Shown here: positions 1-11,826 of the stretch, one piece after another
Layout of the letters: the number at the start of each line of letters is the position of its first letter
Numbering within the stretch: the stretch's first letter is position 1
Notes under the pieces: model-generated
What the model was told of the DNA's origin: nothing
The model's input: only the letters and a program-made list of their open reading frames with translations
Databases searched by the model: none
Program-made: the position numbers and the translations under genes
Assembly (NCBI GenBank): GCA_027625915.1
Contig: JANTQA010000047.1
Location: forward strand, 7,502,001-7,566,000
DNA from: Anaeramoeba flamelloides
Lineage: Eukaryota; Metamonada; Anaeramoebidae
Direction of reading: 5' to 3'
Length of the DNA: 64,000 nt

Positions 1-3000
1 TAAAAATGAAACTAAATAATAAAGAAGTAAGTAGAGACAGTATTAATCGGAAGATCAAAAAAGATTTTTTTTTATTTTTTAAATGATTAATTTTTTGATC
101 GATTTGATTTCCATTTTTTAATTAGCAATGTAACTATATATATATATATATATATATAAAATATTTTTCAGTAAAAAAGGCCCAGTTGTTATTAGTAAAA
201 TACAAAGAGTCTAAAGGGGTTGAATGGATATTTGAAGAAAAAATCTTATTTTGGAAATTTTCAAAATTGAAATCATTTTTTTCACAATTTTTAGACATTT
301 ATGTTTTTTTTTTTTTCAATTTTTTTTTATGTTTAATTCTTTTAAAAATTTTTTTTTTATTTTAAGATCAATAGTCACTTAGTAAAAATGTGTTATTCTA
401 AGGTTATTGAATCCATGGAAATGATTGTTGAGAAATCATATTGATTTCTATTGAAATTTTATTCAATCTTTGATCTTGATATTTGTTGAAAAATAGATGT
501 GAAAAATATTCACTTCATTTTCATTTCATTTTTTCAAAAAGAGACAAAAAATACAAATTCACTTCGTTGAAGACTTTATTTCCAAAAGAAAAGTATGAAA
601 AATGAAGTGAAAATAGTTTTATTTTTATTATTTAAATATCAGTAGAAGATCAAAAAAAAACATTCTTGTTTTTCTTAATGAGGAACTAAGAATTTGAGTT
701 TTTCAATTTTTAAGAAAAATATTGATTAATTAGTTTTCTTTCAGACGGATACCAACAATTCTTTGATTGTGTATTATTCTACTTATTTTTCAGATTTGTT
801 CTTCAACTTTCCATTATAAATAATAATTGATTTAGAATGAAAAAAAAAAAAATTGGGGCACTTAGACAGAAACAAAGTTTAGATCAAAAAGAAAAAAGAA
901 ATTAGAGTGACTAAAGGCTACACTTCCAAATGAAACTTCATCTTCAACTATCAAACTAAACTCAAATTATGAATTATTTATTATCGTTGTTGTTGCGAAT
1001 TTTGTAGACGATTTTGTATTCTGGTACTAATTTCTGAATTTTTGTTTATAAAGAAATTCCAAGTATACTAATTATCTTTATCATTTACCAATTACTCGAT
1101 AAATTATGATTCTTTATTTTGTATTATATCAAAGAAATTATTCTTCAATTATTAATTATTATTTATTTTTTTTATTTTTATTAATTAATAAATTTAAATC
1201 TTGAATTTTCTTTATCAGAATGGAAAGTCTCAACATAAATGAAAGGAATCTTCATCTATTTCTAGATTAGAATTTTTTTTTGCATAAATAAAAAAATTTA
1301 TATTTATTGTTTTTACTCATAAATCAGACAATTATTTGTTTAGCTAATTAATAATTTTTCTTACTTTACAAATCGAACTAGAATTATTTAAAACTTAATT
1401 ATTTTTTTATTCTTACATTATTTAAAAATTTGGTGAAGATATATAACATCAAGATGTTCTTTTTATTTCTCAAATCAAAAAAAAAAGAATTTTAAAAAAG
1501 GTATTATTTTTTCTATAATTTAAAAGAATAGATCGAACTAAAATATGATTTTACAATTTCATAATATCCATTTCAAATCTATAAAACAAAAGAATTGTTG
1601 TATTTTTTTTCATTGATTTCCCATTTTTTTTTAATTTATGAAAAAATAAAACTTTAAGTGAGTAGTATCTTTAACAAATAAAATGAAATATAGTCAAGAT
1701 CTTAAAACTCTAGTCACAATATACAAGTAAAAATGGCCATTTTTTTATTTGTAATTTTTTTTTTTAATTAACTGTTTTGGAATATCTTTAAGTTAATTTT
1801 CTGAACCAAATATTTGACTAGGTTGGAATAGTAATCCTTTTTAAATTTCGGGAAAAATTTTATTCAAGGGTTTTTTGAAAAAGGAGATTGAAAAAAATGG
1901 GAAAAAAAATATATTTTTTGGTTTTATAAAATAGGGATTTAATAGATTTTTTTTTTTTAATTTGTGTTTTGGCTTATGTAATAGATGAGTTAACATCACC
2001 TAAAAAAAGTATTAATTTGAGTCTATTATTTGAAATCCAACAAAAATATGTTTTCAATCTAAAACCAAAAACAGTAACTGGTTATTTTTATTAAAAATTA
2101 AGTTAAATCTCGGAAATGAGGTTAAAACATGTTTTTCGTTTAATGTTGGAAAGTCTTGATTTTGAAAGAAAATTATTTATTTTGTTATTATTTTTAATTA
2201 TAAATATTTCAATTCAAATTCGCCAATAAAATTAATTGAGGTATAAATGATTGATGGAAATAAAATTTGATAAAAATTTAACCACATTTTATCAATGAAA
2301 TTGAGATCTATTAAGCAAAAAATTTTTATTTCTTTCGATGTTTGAAAAAGTCATTTTCTTATTTTAAAAAATATCATATAATTTTTAATTAAAAAAAATT
2401 TTTTTAATTGTTTGGTATTATTCACAAGAATACTTGGTACAATTCAAATCATTTTTAGAATAAAAAAAAAAGATTTGAAATTTTGAGGAAATAATTAACT
2501 AATTCTCAACTATCTAAAAGAAATTTTTATTTTGTTACCATCAAATTTCGTCTTATAAAAACAATACAATTTCTAATTAAAATTATACAAATGACAGAAA
2601 ATATTTAATGTTTAAACTATCCTTCTTAAAACAATACAAATATTTTTCAATTTATCGAATAAATCAATATTTTTGGTTAATCAAAAGAATTATCTCAAAA
2701 AAGAAAAAAAAAATCTTTATATTAATATTCCCCTTAACAAAGACTTGGTATTGTAACATACTGATAAAATAGTAATAAACAAGGAAAACAAACCTTTAAT
2801 AATCAAAGAAATAAAATGAATTTAATAGTTTTCTTTTTCATAAAAATAGGAAAAGAAATTTAGATCTCACAAAAAAATTTTCGTTTTTGGCTTTCTTAGT
2901 TGATCACAATTTTTTGACTTTTCGCTTATTCAAAATTTGTAAGTAGAGAATATCTCACAAATAAAGTATTTAAAAATTTTGCCTTGTTTTCGAAAACAAA

Positions 3001-3410
3001 TGATCCCTTAATAATTATTTTTTATTCTGAACAAAAAGCAGAAAAATGTTGAAAAACTTTTTATAATTTTCAAAAGAAAGGAAATCTAGTCAAAGAGTCT
3101 AAACATATTTTTCTTCAACACCTCATTTTTTTAAATAAAATTGTTAAATTTACCTTTGAGAAATCCAAACTGAACGTGATCAGGAAAAAATCCTTTTAAA
3201 AGAATAAGGTAAACAATTAATAAAAAGCTGTTCTCTTTTTTAAAAAATATAAAAAATAATAAAAAAAAAGTGACTTTTAAAATCGTCTTCGTGAAGTTCA
3301 ACCACTAAAAAAATCTTCCCTTGGCCCAACAATTTAAATAGTTGCAAATTTTCCAATTACAAAAACATTATTTTTTAAAACACTTTTTTAAAAATCTCTT
3401 TTTCCAAGGA
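1..3410. other. AT-rich noncoding region left of the histone gene
   Basis: No supported gene. The stretch is mostly A/T runs with stops in all frames. It holds a (TA)n microsatellite near 134-157 and one copy of a dispersed repeat at about 1740-1935 (listed separately). The string CCCCTTAACAAAG near 2729-2741 resembles the right end of the TTAA-flanked element at 5476-7200 and may be a remnant. The last ~100 bases before 3411 should contain the promoter and 5' UTR of the histone gene, but no clear motif stands out. Confidence 0.6.
1740..1935 (+). repeat. Dispersed repeat G, copy 1
   Basis: About 195 bp that can be aligned by eye with 63345-63545 in the same orientation. Shared blocks include GGAATATCTTTAAGTTA and TTTTTGAAAAAGGAGATTG, separated by diverged sequence. 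There is no coding potential and no clear terminal repeat, so the family type is unknown. Copies near both ends of a 64-kb window suggest a common family. Confidence 0.55.
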
Positions 3411-3992
3411 ATGAGGAAAAAAAAAGGCAAGAAAAACAAAAAAGTAAAAAAATTTTATGAAAGATCTGAAACAGAAACAACAAGTTCAAGTTTTACTGAC
3501 ACGTCCTCAACTCAGAACTCACAACCAACATATTCTCAAAGAAAGGCGATCAAAAGAAACAAAAAATTCATAAAAAAAAAACATAGAAAAAACCTAAAAC
3601 AGACACCACGCTCAAAAATTAGTTCAACTTGGAATAAAAAGAAACTAACACCTCTTTTTATCAAGCACAGATTAGGTTTTAGGCACAAACCAGGTCAATT
3701 AGCCTTAAAAGAAATTGTCTCGCTCCAAAGATCAACACATTTACTCTTACGCCGACTTCCCTTTGCAAGGCTTGTAAAAGAAATCACGAACAATTGCCTA
3801 GCTTACCATCTAAGGCCATACCGATGGAGGAAGAACTCAATACTCGCACTTCAAGAAGCCTCAGAATATTATTTAATTGATCTTCTTGCTTCAACAAACT
3901 TATGTGCAATACATGGGAAAAGAGTTACGATCATGAATCGTGATTTACATTTGTCAAGAAGAATTACAGGAAATGGTCGTTTATTTAACTAA
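3411..3992 (+). CDS. cenH3: Centromeric-type histone H3 variant (CenH3/CENP-A-like)
   Basis: A 193-residue histone H3 family protein in one exon. The first ATG in frame is at 3411; the open frame runs 69 bases further upstream but without an ATG. Residues 1-85 form a basic, Ser/Thr-rich tail that does not match the canonical H3 tail (no ARTKQTARKS). The histone fold starts near RHKPGQLALKEI (91-102). It includes LPFARLVKEI (116-125), LALQEASEYYLIDLL (145-159) and NLCAIHGKRVTIM (163-175). The loop between the first two helices of the fold is about four residues longer than in H3 (126-144, with RPYRWRK), which is a CenH3 hallmark. CenH3 replaces H3 in centromeric nucleosomes and marks the kinetochore site. 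A divergent non-centromeric H3 variant is the alternative. The stop is TAA. Confidence 0.88.
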   Translation: MRKKKGKKNKKVKKFYERSETETTSSSFTDTSSTQNSQPTYSQRKAIKRNKKFIKKKHRKNLKQTPRSKISSTWNKKKLTPLFIKHRLGFRHKPGQLALKEIVSLQRSTHLLLRRLPFARLVKEITNNCLAYHLRPYRWRKNSILALQEASEYYLIDLLASTNLCAIHGKRVTIMNRDLHLSRRITGNGRLFN

Positions 3993-4317
3993 ATGATTGT
4001 TAATTCTTTTTTTTTTTTTTTTGTTTTTTGAAAATTTCTAATCTTTCTTTGTTAAAAAGTCCTACGTTTTTGTGTGTTTTAATTGAAATATTTATACCCA
4101 GCACAATACACGTATTTAAAGAATTTTCTTCATTTTCAAGCATATTTATTCCCTTTTGATTCTTTTTTTATTGTAGTCTAGTAATAAACTTTTTACTTTT
4201 GAACAATCGTAGTTTTTCATTAAAACAGTTTATTTGCCTTTAAAAAACTTGTTTCTTTTTTTAATTATCTGTGGTTTGAAAAATAACACTTTTTTAATGT
4301 TTTTGAATTCTTTTTAA

Positions 4318-5118
4318 GGGAGTAATTACACCATAACGAATGATAATAATTTGATAGAGATGAGATAAAGATTTTATTTTTGGGGTGTGTGATCGTAGAT
4401 TCTCTAAAAATTTGTTTAAAAAATTATTTGCAATTTTTTTTAAAAAATGTTAAACAATAAAAAAAAAGAGATTATATTGATAAAATTGGTTTGATTGTTA
4501 TTTTTTTATAATTAATAATTTTTTGGCAGAAGATAATTTCAGATTCTTTGAATAAAACTAATAGCTATTTTGCAGTTAAAAATTTGATAAAATATGATCA
4601 TATTCACTTCACCAATTTCACTAAATCCAAGTCTTTAAAACTCTAACAAGTATTCATTTTCGGATAATTTTATTTTTTGGAATCCTTCTAGCTCTTTAAG
4701 TCCCATTCGTATTTTCTTTTGTGATTCTTTAATTTGTAATATTGTTGTTCTTTTTAAACAAAATCCATTTATCCCAAATGTCACTGATAAAAAAAGTATT
4801 TCTAATTGCTGTTTTTTGTTATGAAAAAAAAAATGAAAAAATTAAAAAATGAAAAAATTAAATTCCCAAATATAATGTTGAGATAAGGATAAAAGATAAG
4901 TTATTCAACATTTGAAACATTATTTTAATCAATTCAACTCAATTTTCTATTGTAAAAATTTCTTTGAGACTTTTCAAAAATAAAATTAAAAAAATCTTAT
5001 GAATGAAGTATTTTAAATAATAAAAATCTATGAGGTGTACCAAAGTAAAAAAATTTATTTTCTGATCCTCTTAAAAATTGCAAGATAGTGAAAATTTTTC
5101 CCTACCGTGGTTACTCCC
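4318..5118. mobile_element. TTAA-flanked noncoding element, ~800 bp
   Basis: The left end reads TTAA then GGGAGTAATTAC; the right end reads GTGGTTACTCCC then TTAA. The inverted ends therefore match over about 11 of 13 bases, and both sides carry TTAA. A TTAA target duplication is typical of piggyBac-type DNA transposons. No transposase-like frame is present, so this looks like a non-autonomous derivative. Assignment to piggyBac rests only on the TTAA and is inference. Confidence 0.5.
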
Positions 5119-5475
5119 TTAAATTTTTGAAATTAAAATGTTAATTCCTATTTACTTATTGAATAAATTTTTTCAATATAGAATTCTAAACTCCAGGTAT
5201 ATCCCTATTGAATGTATACCATAATCGTTCGATATACGTCAATTGTCAATAAGCTTTAGATTAATACAAATAGTACTAAAAACTAATCTTTCATCTCTGA
5301 AAAATGATCCCTTAAAATATTAAAAAAAATTCAAGAATATTAAAATAATCTCTCATTTCGCAAATAAATTAAGAAGAGTGATTAATCAATTTCCACTTTA
5401 GTAGAGAAAAATCTATTTCTTTAATTGGCTGAGAAATATAGTTTTGTTTTTTAATTTTTTCAAGAATTATCTTAA

Positions 5476-7200
5476 GGGGTTAGTGTCACTTTAGATTCGT
5501 CTTTAACTAAAGTTTGTTGTGATTGGGTGTAAATGATATCAGTGTGCCATGACCCAAAAAAAATTAAAAATGGAAAACTGATCAAATACCTTCAATTAAA
5601 AAAATTAGAAAAACTAAATGAAAATTTTAAAATAAATAAAGTTTCAATTTAACTTGTTCTTAAAAACATTTTTGCGCAAAATAATTGAATTCTAACTTGA
5701 AGTTTTGTATATTTTTATATGTAATCTCTTATTTTAACTCATTTACTTAAATAAAATTATAAATTATCGGAAATTTATTTTCAAAAAGGGGATTAAAACG
5801 ATCTTCAAATGTTTTTTTTATTTTTAAATGGTAAAATTAACAAAAAAGTTCAATTAAAAAATATAAACTCTCTGGAAAAATATTTTTATTTAATATTTTA
5901 ACTTATTCTTTGATTTTAAAATTTTCTCAACCTCAATTTTTCAAAAAAAAAAATAAAAAAGTGCAAAGTAATTTTAAAAAATATTTTTGATAATCAAAAC
6001 TTGAGAGTGATTTTATTCTAAAAAAAATTATCCCGGTGATTAATTGAATTAAGTTATAAAACTAAATTTCGAAAAATATTAATCAGAAAAAAAAACTGCT
6101 TTTTTATACATTCCTGTGCCATTTTAAGACACATGATAACTCAACATATAAGGCACAAAATTTTGTTCACTTTAGGGAACAAATTTTTGATTTAAGGCAC
6201 TTTCCCAATTTCAAGATATAATTTCACCGAATAATTACAGAGTTAGTTTGAGTGTTTTCTACAATATATATAGAATATTACATTATGGGTAATCTTGGAA
6301 ATTTACACAGAAAAATTGTGCCTTATTTTGACAACTTCGGCTTTGTGCCTTAATTGGATTTTTTGTCTCTTATTTCTTGATTTTTCATTCACCTTAAAAA
6401 GACACAGGACTGTATTAAGTAAAGATATCAATTTGATTGAAATTTTTTCAGGTTAACTGATTATCATCTACCAAGGAATAATTTAAGATTAAAGTATGTC
6501 ATTATTGAGTATAAACCACATTACTGCACCATTATTCAAATGTCTCTAAAAAATCCATTATTTTGGTGGTGATGTTTGTTGATCCTCACCAAATAAAAAA
6601 TGATCCTTGTATTAGTAAAAATAACCCAAAGAAATTCAGAAAAGTAATCTGCATTTGACCACGAATTTAAAGGTTGAATTATCAATATTCAGACTCCAAA
6701 GTTGTAAAATATCATTCTTCAATTTATTGCTAAATGTAGATTAGTTGCTAAAAAATTCAACAATTAACTAATAGATTTTTTTGACAAATTATTTTGGAAA
6801 TATTGAAAATATATTGTTGTTACAATTATATTTATAAAAACGAGATAAAACTAATCATTCTTTTCGTTTTAAAGTCGATGATTATTGGATAAATCTTTGA
6901 AATTATTAATTTATGAAAATCTTTACTTTTGGAAGTCTTAAATATCAATTATTAAATCCTGTAATATGATTATTTTGGTTATTATTTTTTGATTTGGAAA
7001 AGGAATTAAAAAAATTTTATTCACAATGCAAATTTTTAATTGTGATCATTAGTAAAAATTCCAAGAATTTATTTAGCAATAAGATTTATAATTGATTTTT
7101 TAGAGTCACAGAAACTATTTGAGTCATGGTACACTATTACTAATTATACCTAATGGCAACAAACTTTTATTATAGAGAAATCTTTATCAATACCAATCCC
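5476..7200. mobile_element. TTAA-flanked noncoding element F, ~1.7 kb
   Basis: The left end is TTAA followed by GGGGTTAGTGTCAC. The right end read inward is GGGATTGGTATTG, again next to TTAA. Parts are repeated near 47.4-50.1 kb: the block with TTGGGTGTAAA at 5523-5533 recurs at 47469-47479, 6660-6760 recurs inverted near 47890-47990, and 6880-6990 recurs near 49920-50040. A 304-bp MITE (6109-6412) sits inside it and so inserted later. There is no coding capacity. Confidence 0.45.
6109..6412. mobile_element. 304-bp TA-flanked MITE with GTGCC-rich inverted ends
   Basis: Flanked by TA on both sides (6107-6108, 6413-6414). The left end reads CATTCCTGTGCCATTTTAAG; the right end read inward is CAGTCCTGTGTCTTTTTAAG. 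Internal blocks AAGGCACAAA and TTTGTGCCTTA are arranged head to head as in the ~196-bp MITEs of this window, so it looks like a longer sister family. TA duplication with CAGT-like ends fits Tc1/mariner-type mobilisation. Confidence 0.6.
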
Positions 7201-7548
7201 TTAACAAAGTAATATATTTTTATTTACTTTTAAAAATATCAAACGGTTTTGTTAAAAATATAAAAGTCAATAAAAGTCGTATAAACCACAAGTTTTAAAA
7301 AATTTCAAATATTAATTATTTTGTTTAATAAGTTCTTGATTTTGATCTTTTTGAATTTCTCTTTAAATTTTGCCAAAATTCAAAAAAACAAAAGTGTGGT
7401 TAATTCAAAAAAGTGACAATAATTCTTGAGCTATTTTTGTCACATAAATTGTGAAAAAATCATTTTTTCTGTTTAGTATCTTTTCCGATATTTTATCATT
7501 GTTTTCAAAGAACCAAACCAATTTGAAAAAAAGAAACTTAAAAAACAA

Positions 7549-9318
7549 ATGGATTTTGAAATTGGCCTTTCTGCCTATTGCAGAAGGTGTGGATCAAAAG
7601 AAGCGATCTTTGTAATTAAGGTCTTAATTACATCCTATCACAAAATAGATCGTGACACTTTACTTTCCGAACGGGAAGGCTACACATCCTACCAAACTCT
7701 CTTTTCAACAAACCTTTGTAAGAAGTGTTGTGAAGAAACTACGTATTCGTTTGAAAATTGGATCAATGATTATCAAGTAAATTTTTTAATAGCAAATGTT
7801 CCTATTGAACAAACAAATTTAATCATTGGTATTTGTCTTGACGATCAAATAAGCAAAAAGAGTCTAATAAAAAAAAAGCAAAAGCAAGGATCACAAATAA
7901 GACAAAAAATCAACAGAAAAGCACAAAGGTATTCTGCTCAACAAGTAAATTTCAATAATTCGTCAAGGCTTTCATTAGTTTTGCAACCAAACAGTTCCAA
8001 TAGTTTTGGAAGAACAAACAGAGATATTCGGGTTAATAAGATAAAGCTTAATAATAACCATCATGATCCTGAGAAAAATTTCGTTGGGAATGTTAATTGG
8101 AATAACAGAATCAACAATATGATAAACACTAATAATAGTAATCGATCTTTTAATAATTACTTATCAAACATTATTAAAGAAAAACAAAAATCAAGAAATA
8201 AACTTTCTCATTTCACCAGAAACACAAACCTTCCTTTTTTAGAAAATTCAAGAAATTTCCAGGAAAAGAAACAAGAAATTCAAAATGCAATTCTATACGG
8301 TGGGGATTCTATTGTGAATGATGTTTTAGTCAATCAACAGTATTTTAAAAAATTAAATGCAAATAAGAAAGATAAAATCCAAGAGAATTATTATGAATAT
8401 TTCAAAAATAAAAAAATTGCTTGTGATAAGATCCAAAAAATTATCAAAAATTTTGAGAGCCAAGGTTCATTATTTGAAAACCCATTGATAAAAAATAATT
8501 TTAAAAAACTATTTTTTGATTTTTTATCCCCAAAGACTTTTATGATCCAAATGGAAAATCAAAATAAGGAATTTAATCGATTTTATGAAAAGAACAAAAA
8601 GGAAAAAAGAAAAACAGATTTAAATCTAGCAAAAAGGAAAGAAGTGGAAAGGGTAAATAAGAGACCAAAAATGAAAATGAAAGTGGAAAATGCCAGAGAG
8701 AAAAAGAGAAAAGAGAAAAGGGGGAAAGCCGAGGGGAGGGGAGAAGATCGAGATAAGGGTAAGGATAGAAGAAGAGACAAGAAAAGGGAAAGGGATAAGA
8801 TTAACAAGAGGCACAAGAATCGTCATAAGAGTAGGATTCGTAACAAGGATAAAATTAACCATAATAACAAGAATAAGGACAATTGTGAGGAAAATAAAGG
8901 GAGCAAAAAATCATTAAAAAATAAATCTAAAATTAATAATGGCAATATTTTACACCAAAATTATTCTCAAAATAAATCCACTAAGAAAAACCATCATGAC
9001 TCAACTAAGAATAATGGAAGGCGGAGAAAAGAAAGTGGGGACAAAATCGGGAATGGTTACCATAAACATACCCAAGACAAAGCCAATTCTATTCGAAAAC
9101 GGAAATTTGGTAACTCTTCATCACATCAAGATCATGATTTTACAAATGAAATTGAAAGTAAAAGATATAAAAAAGTTGATAGAAATTCTAAAAAAAAAGC
9201 ATTTCCAGATCAAAATTATAAGAAAGACAATCAAAGTCAATATTATTATCAAAAAAAGAAATCATTCAAAAAGAAAGGATCTCGAAAAAGGAAATTTAAT
9301 AAGAAAAAATATGATTAA
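7549..9318 (+). CDS. Uncharacterised protein with N-terminal Cys-x2-Cys pairs and a long Lys/Arg-rich tail
   Basis: A 589-residue single-exon protein; I do not recognise the family. The first ~100 residues look like a small folded domain. CRRC (11-14) and CKKCC (57-61) form two Cys-x2-Cys pairs 42 residues apart, consistent with a zinc ribbon or treble clef. The middle (about 110-330) is rich in Asn, Ser and Gln. Residues ~345-589 are extremely basic, with runs of KKEKRK, RGEDRDKGKDRRRDKKRERD and GSRKRKFNKKKY. Such tails suit a nuclear or RNA/DNA-associated protein, but that is inference from composition. The ATG at 7549 follows an A-rich leader and the gene ends with TAA. The Lys/Arg codons in 8580-8920 are unusually purine-only, which creates long spurious frames on both strands. 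Confidence 0.75.
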   Translation: MDFEIGLSAYCRRCGSKEAIFVIKVLITSYHKIDRDTLLSEREGYTSYQTLFSTNLCKKCCEETTYSFENWINDYQVNFLIANVPIEQTNLIIGICLDDQISKKSLIKKKQKQGSQIRQKINRKAQRYSAQQVNFNNSSRLSLVLQPNSSNSFGRTNRDIRVNKIKLNNNHHDPEKNFVGNVNWNNRINNMINTNNSNRSFNNYLSNIIKEKQKSRNKLSHFTRNTNLPFLENSRNFQEKKQEIQNAILYGGDSIVNDVLVNQQYFKKLNANKKDKIQENYYEYFKNKKIACDKIQKIIKNFESQGSLFENPLIKNNFKKLFFDFLSPKTFMIQMENQNKEFNRFYEKNKKEKRKTDLNLAKRKEVERVNKRPKMKMKVENAREKKRKEKRGKAEGRGEDRDKGKDRRRDKKRERDKINKRHKNRHKSRIRNKDKINHNNKNKDNCEENKGSKKSLKNKSKINNGNILHQNYSQNKSTKKNHHDSTKNNGRRRKESGDKIGNGYHKHTQDKANSIRKRKFGNSSSHQDHDFTNEIESKRYKKVDRNSKKKAFPDQNYKKDNQSQYYYQKKKSFKKKGSRKRKFNKKKYD

Positions 9319-9446
9319 AAAATTTTATTCAAAAAAAAAAAGTGATAACTCGAAAAAAAATTATTTTCGTTGTATATTTTAACTTATATAGTTTTTTAAT
9401 CCTTAGAATTATTATTGATTGTTTGATATTTTAATATAAAGCAAGT

Positions 9447-9471
9447 ATGTGTGTGTGTGGGGGGGGGGGGT
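9447..9471 (+). repeat. (GT)n followed by poly-G microsatellite
   Basis: A short GT repeat passes directly into a run of about ten G residues. In sequence this AT-rich an uninterrupted G run is rare. It is probably a simple-sequence expansion. Confidence 0.8.
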
Positions 9472-11630
9472 ATGAATATTTCTAATGTTTTTGTTCAATT
9501 CCAAGAGAATTTTATGAAATTTTATTAATTATTAATATATATATGATTATATTGTATAATTTTGTATTTATAATAATAAGAAATAAAAAAAAAAAATTAC
9601 CAGCAATGTTTGTTTTGATCACGATTTTTCGATTTTTTTTATATTTTATTTCAATTTTTTTTTTTTCTTTTATTAAGAATCAGTAAAATGGGTGTTTATT
9701 TAATCTTTTGAAATGAGATCATAATTATTGAATAAACTAAAAAAAATTGAATTATATCTATTTTTAAAATATGATTATGTTATAACCAAAAATTGTAAAT
9801 TTCATTTAAAAGGGATAAAATTATTTTCTATTCTTTATTAGTAGATTTTCTATTTTTCATTAAAAAAAAAATGGTTTTTTATTTAAAAATATTAATTAGA
9901 TATAAAAAAACTGAAAACATCTAGAAATTGAATGAGATACATTCAAAATTAGAAAAAGGTCTGAGTTAGATTAATTAACGGGGTAGAAATTTAAAAGAAA
10001 GAGTTCATTTTCAATTTGATAAATCAGAAATTTTATGATTGGTTATTGACTTTTTAAATATATATATATTGCCATATCTGTTTTTTTGAAAAAAAAAAAT
10101 AACAAGTATTATTTTTTGAGAGGAAAAATATTAAAAAAATAGAAAATCTAAACAAAATATTTTTTAAAATGTAAATCTTATTTGTTCGCACTTTGTAATA
10201 CTTTCAAGTAAGTAAATGAAAAACAAAACAAAAAATGGTTTATTTATTTTTTTTTTTTTTATTTTCTTTTAAAGCTTATATCAAAATATCATCTGACATT
10301 GGAAATTGTTTCTCTTTGTATTTTTAAAAGGGTAAAATTGTAGTTTATTAAACATCCAATGAAAAAAACTTGAAAATAAAAATTAAAATGAGATTAAGTG
10401 TTTTTTATAAAACTAATTATATTAATTTCGAATTTAAAAAAAAAAATGAAAATATACAGAATTTTTTAACTATTTTTCTATAAGAACTCTATTTTCATTA
10501 TTAATTTTTTCTTCAACAATGGTAAAAAATTTTTAATTAAAAAAAGAATTATTATTATTATTAAACTACAATTGGTAATAGTTATTAGCCAGAAGAAGTT
10601 TTTTAAATTTACTATTTTCTTTCAGAAAAAATGATCAAATATTTGTGGTAAGCTAAAATTTTCACTTTTAAGTTTAGAATTTTCAATCCTAAAAAACACA
10701 AATACAGGACCTGAAAATAATTCACTGCTATATTTTTACCTGACCAAATATCTTAAAAAATTAAATTAATTAAAGTATTTTTTTTTTTTAATCCTAGGAG
10801 GGAAAGCTTTCATAAATGTAATAATATTTGAGAAGCAATATCAAATATATCAAATGAAGTATATCTGAAAAATATAGATAATTTTCGATTTTTTGTTAAA
10901 TATTTTTATTAGAGAAAAATAAAAATTATTTCAACAAGTTTTTATTAACATATAAATAAAAATAATGTAAAAAATAGTTAACAAGTAAAAATTTAAAAAT
11001 TCATGTATATACAAAGTAGTAGAAAGAATTAAAATAACATAATTTTATTTAAATTGGAAATAATTTTCATTGTTGTAAAATATTGAAATCATTTTTTCGT
11101 TTTTTTTGTTTTTTAATTTCATTTCATTTTTTGAATTATATAGTCTATTTCTTTCAATCAATAATTATTTTCAATAATTGATATTTTTTTAAAGATAAAG
11201 TCTACAAAATAGAAGATTTTACTAAACATGTTCAATAGAATATAACTTTTGATCGATAAATAATCCTAATAGAATTTGAATATCTTCTCCGAATGTCCTT
11301 TTTTTTGTTTTACTCTCTCCAAACTTTTCAACAAATAGATGTTTTCTTAGAATTGGTAATTATTTATTTTTTGTTTTGTGAGTATTATAATTTATAAGGA
11401 ATTTTTAACATATCAATTGGTGAATGATTCTAATTTGGGTATTTCTTCTTGAATTGATTAAAGAAGATTTTTTACTTCAAAAATTGAATTTTTGTGTGTT
11501 AATCATTTTGAATTGGGTTTTTAGTAAAAAAAAAAAATAAATAATATTATATAGAATTGATATTATTGTTCATTTTCTATGAAATTACTCATCCAATTAA
11601 TAAAATCTCATAAACAAGAAATCTGAATTA

Positions 11631-11826
11631 CAGCCATTTCTATTTTTAATACAAAAACTTTCAACAATATTTAAGGCATGAGAAAAATCTAAAATTACTG
11701 TAGATTTTTCGAATTTTTTTTACACAAATATTTTTTTACTCAAATTTGAATTTTGTGCCGTAATTTATTATTTTGTTAGGCCTTAAATTTTGTTGAAAGT
11801 TTGTTTATTAAAAGTGTGGTTGGTGG
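11631..11826. mobile_element. TA-flanked MITE, ~196 bp, diverged copy
   Basis: Begins CAGCCATTTCTATTTTTAA after TA and ends GTGTGGTTGGTGG before TA. It has the same length and internal plan (head-to-head AAACTTTCAACAA and TTGTTGAAAGTTTG blocks) as the three better-preserved copies to its right, but with many substitutions. It is the oldest-looking of the four clustered copies. Confidence 0.6.

Larger units (their letters stand above)
3993..7548. other. Intergenic region with TTAA- and TA-flanked elements
   Basis: No supported gene. It contains a TTAA-flanked element (4318-5118), a longer TTAA-flanked element (5476-7200) and a 304-bp TA-flanked MITE nested inside the latter (6109-6412). The remainder is A/T-rich filler. 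Confidence 0.6.

Noticed and set aside
8583-9382. Several open frames on both strands over the basic-tail gene
   Set aside because: They are by-products of purine-only Lys/Arg/Glu codons of 7549-9318. Composition on the other strand is pure Leu/Ser/Phe.
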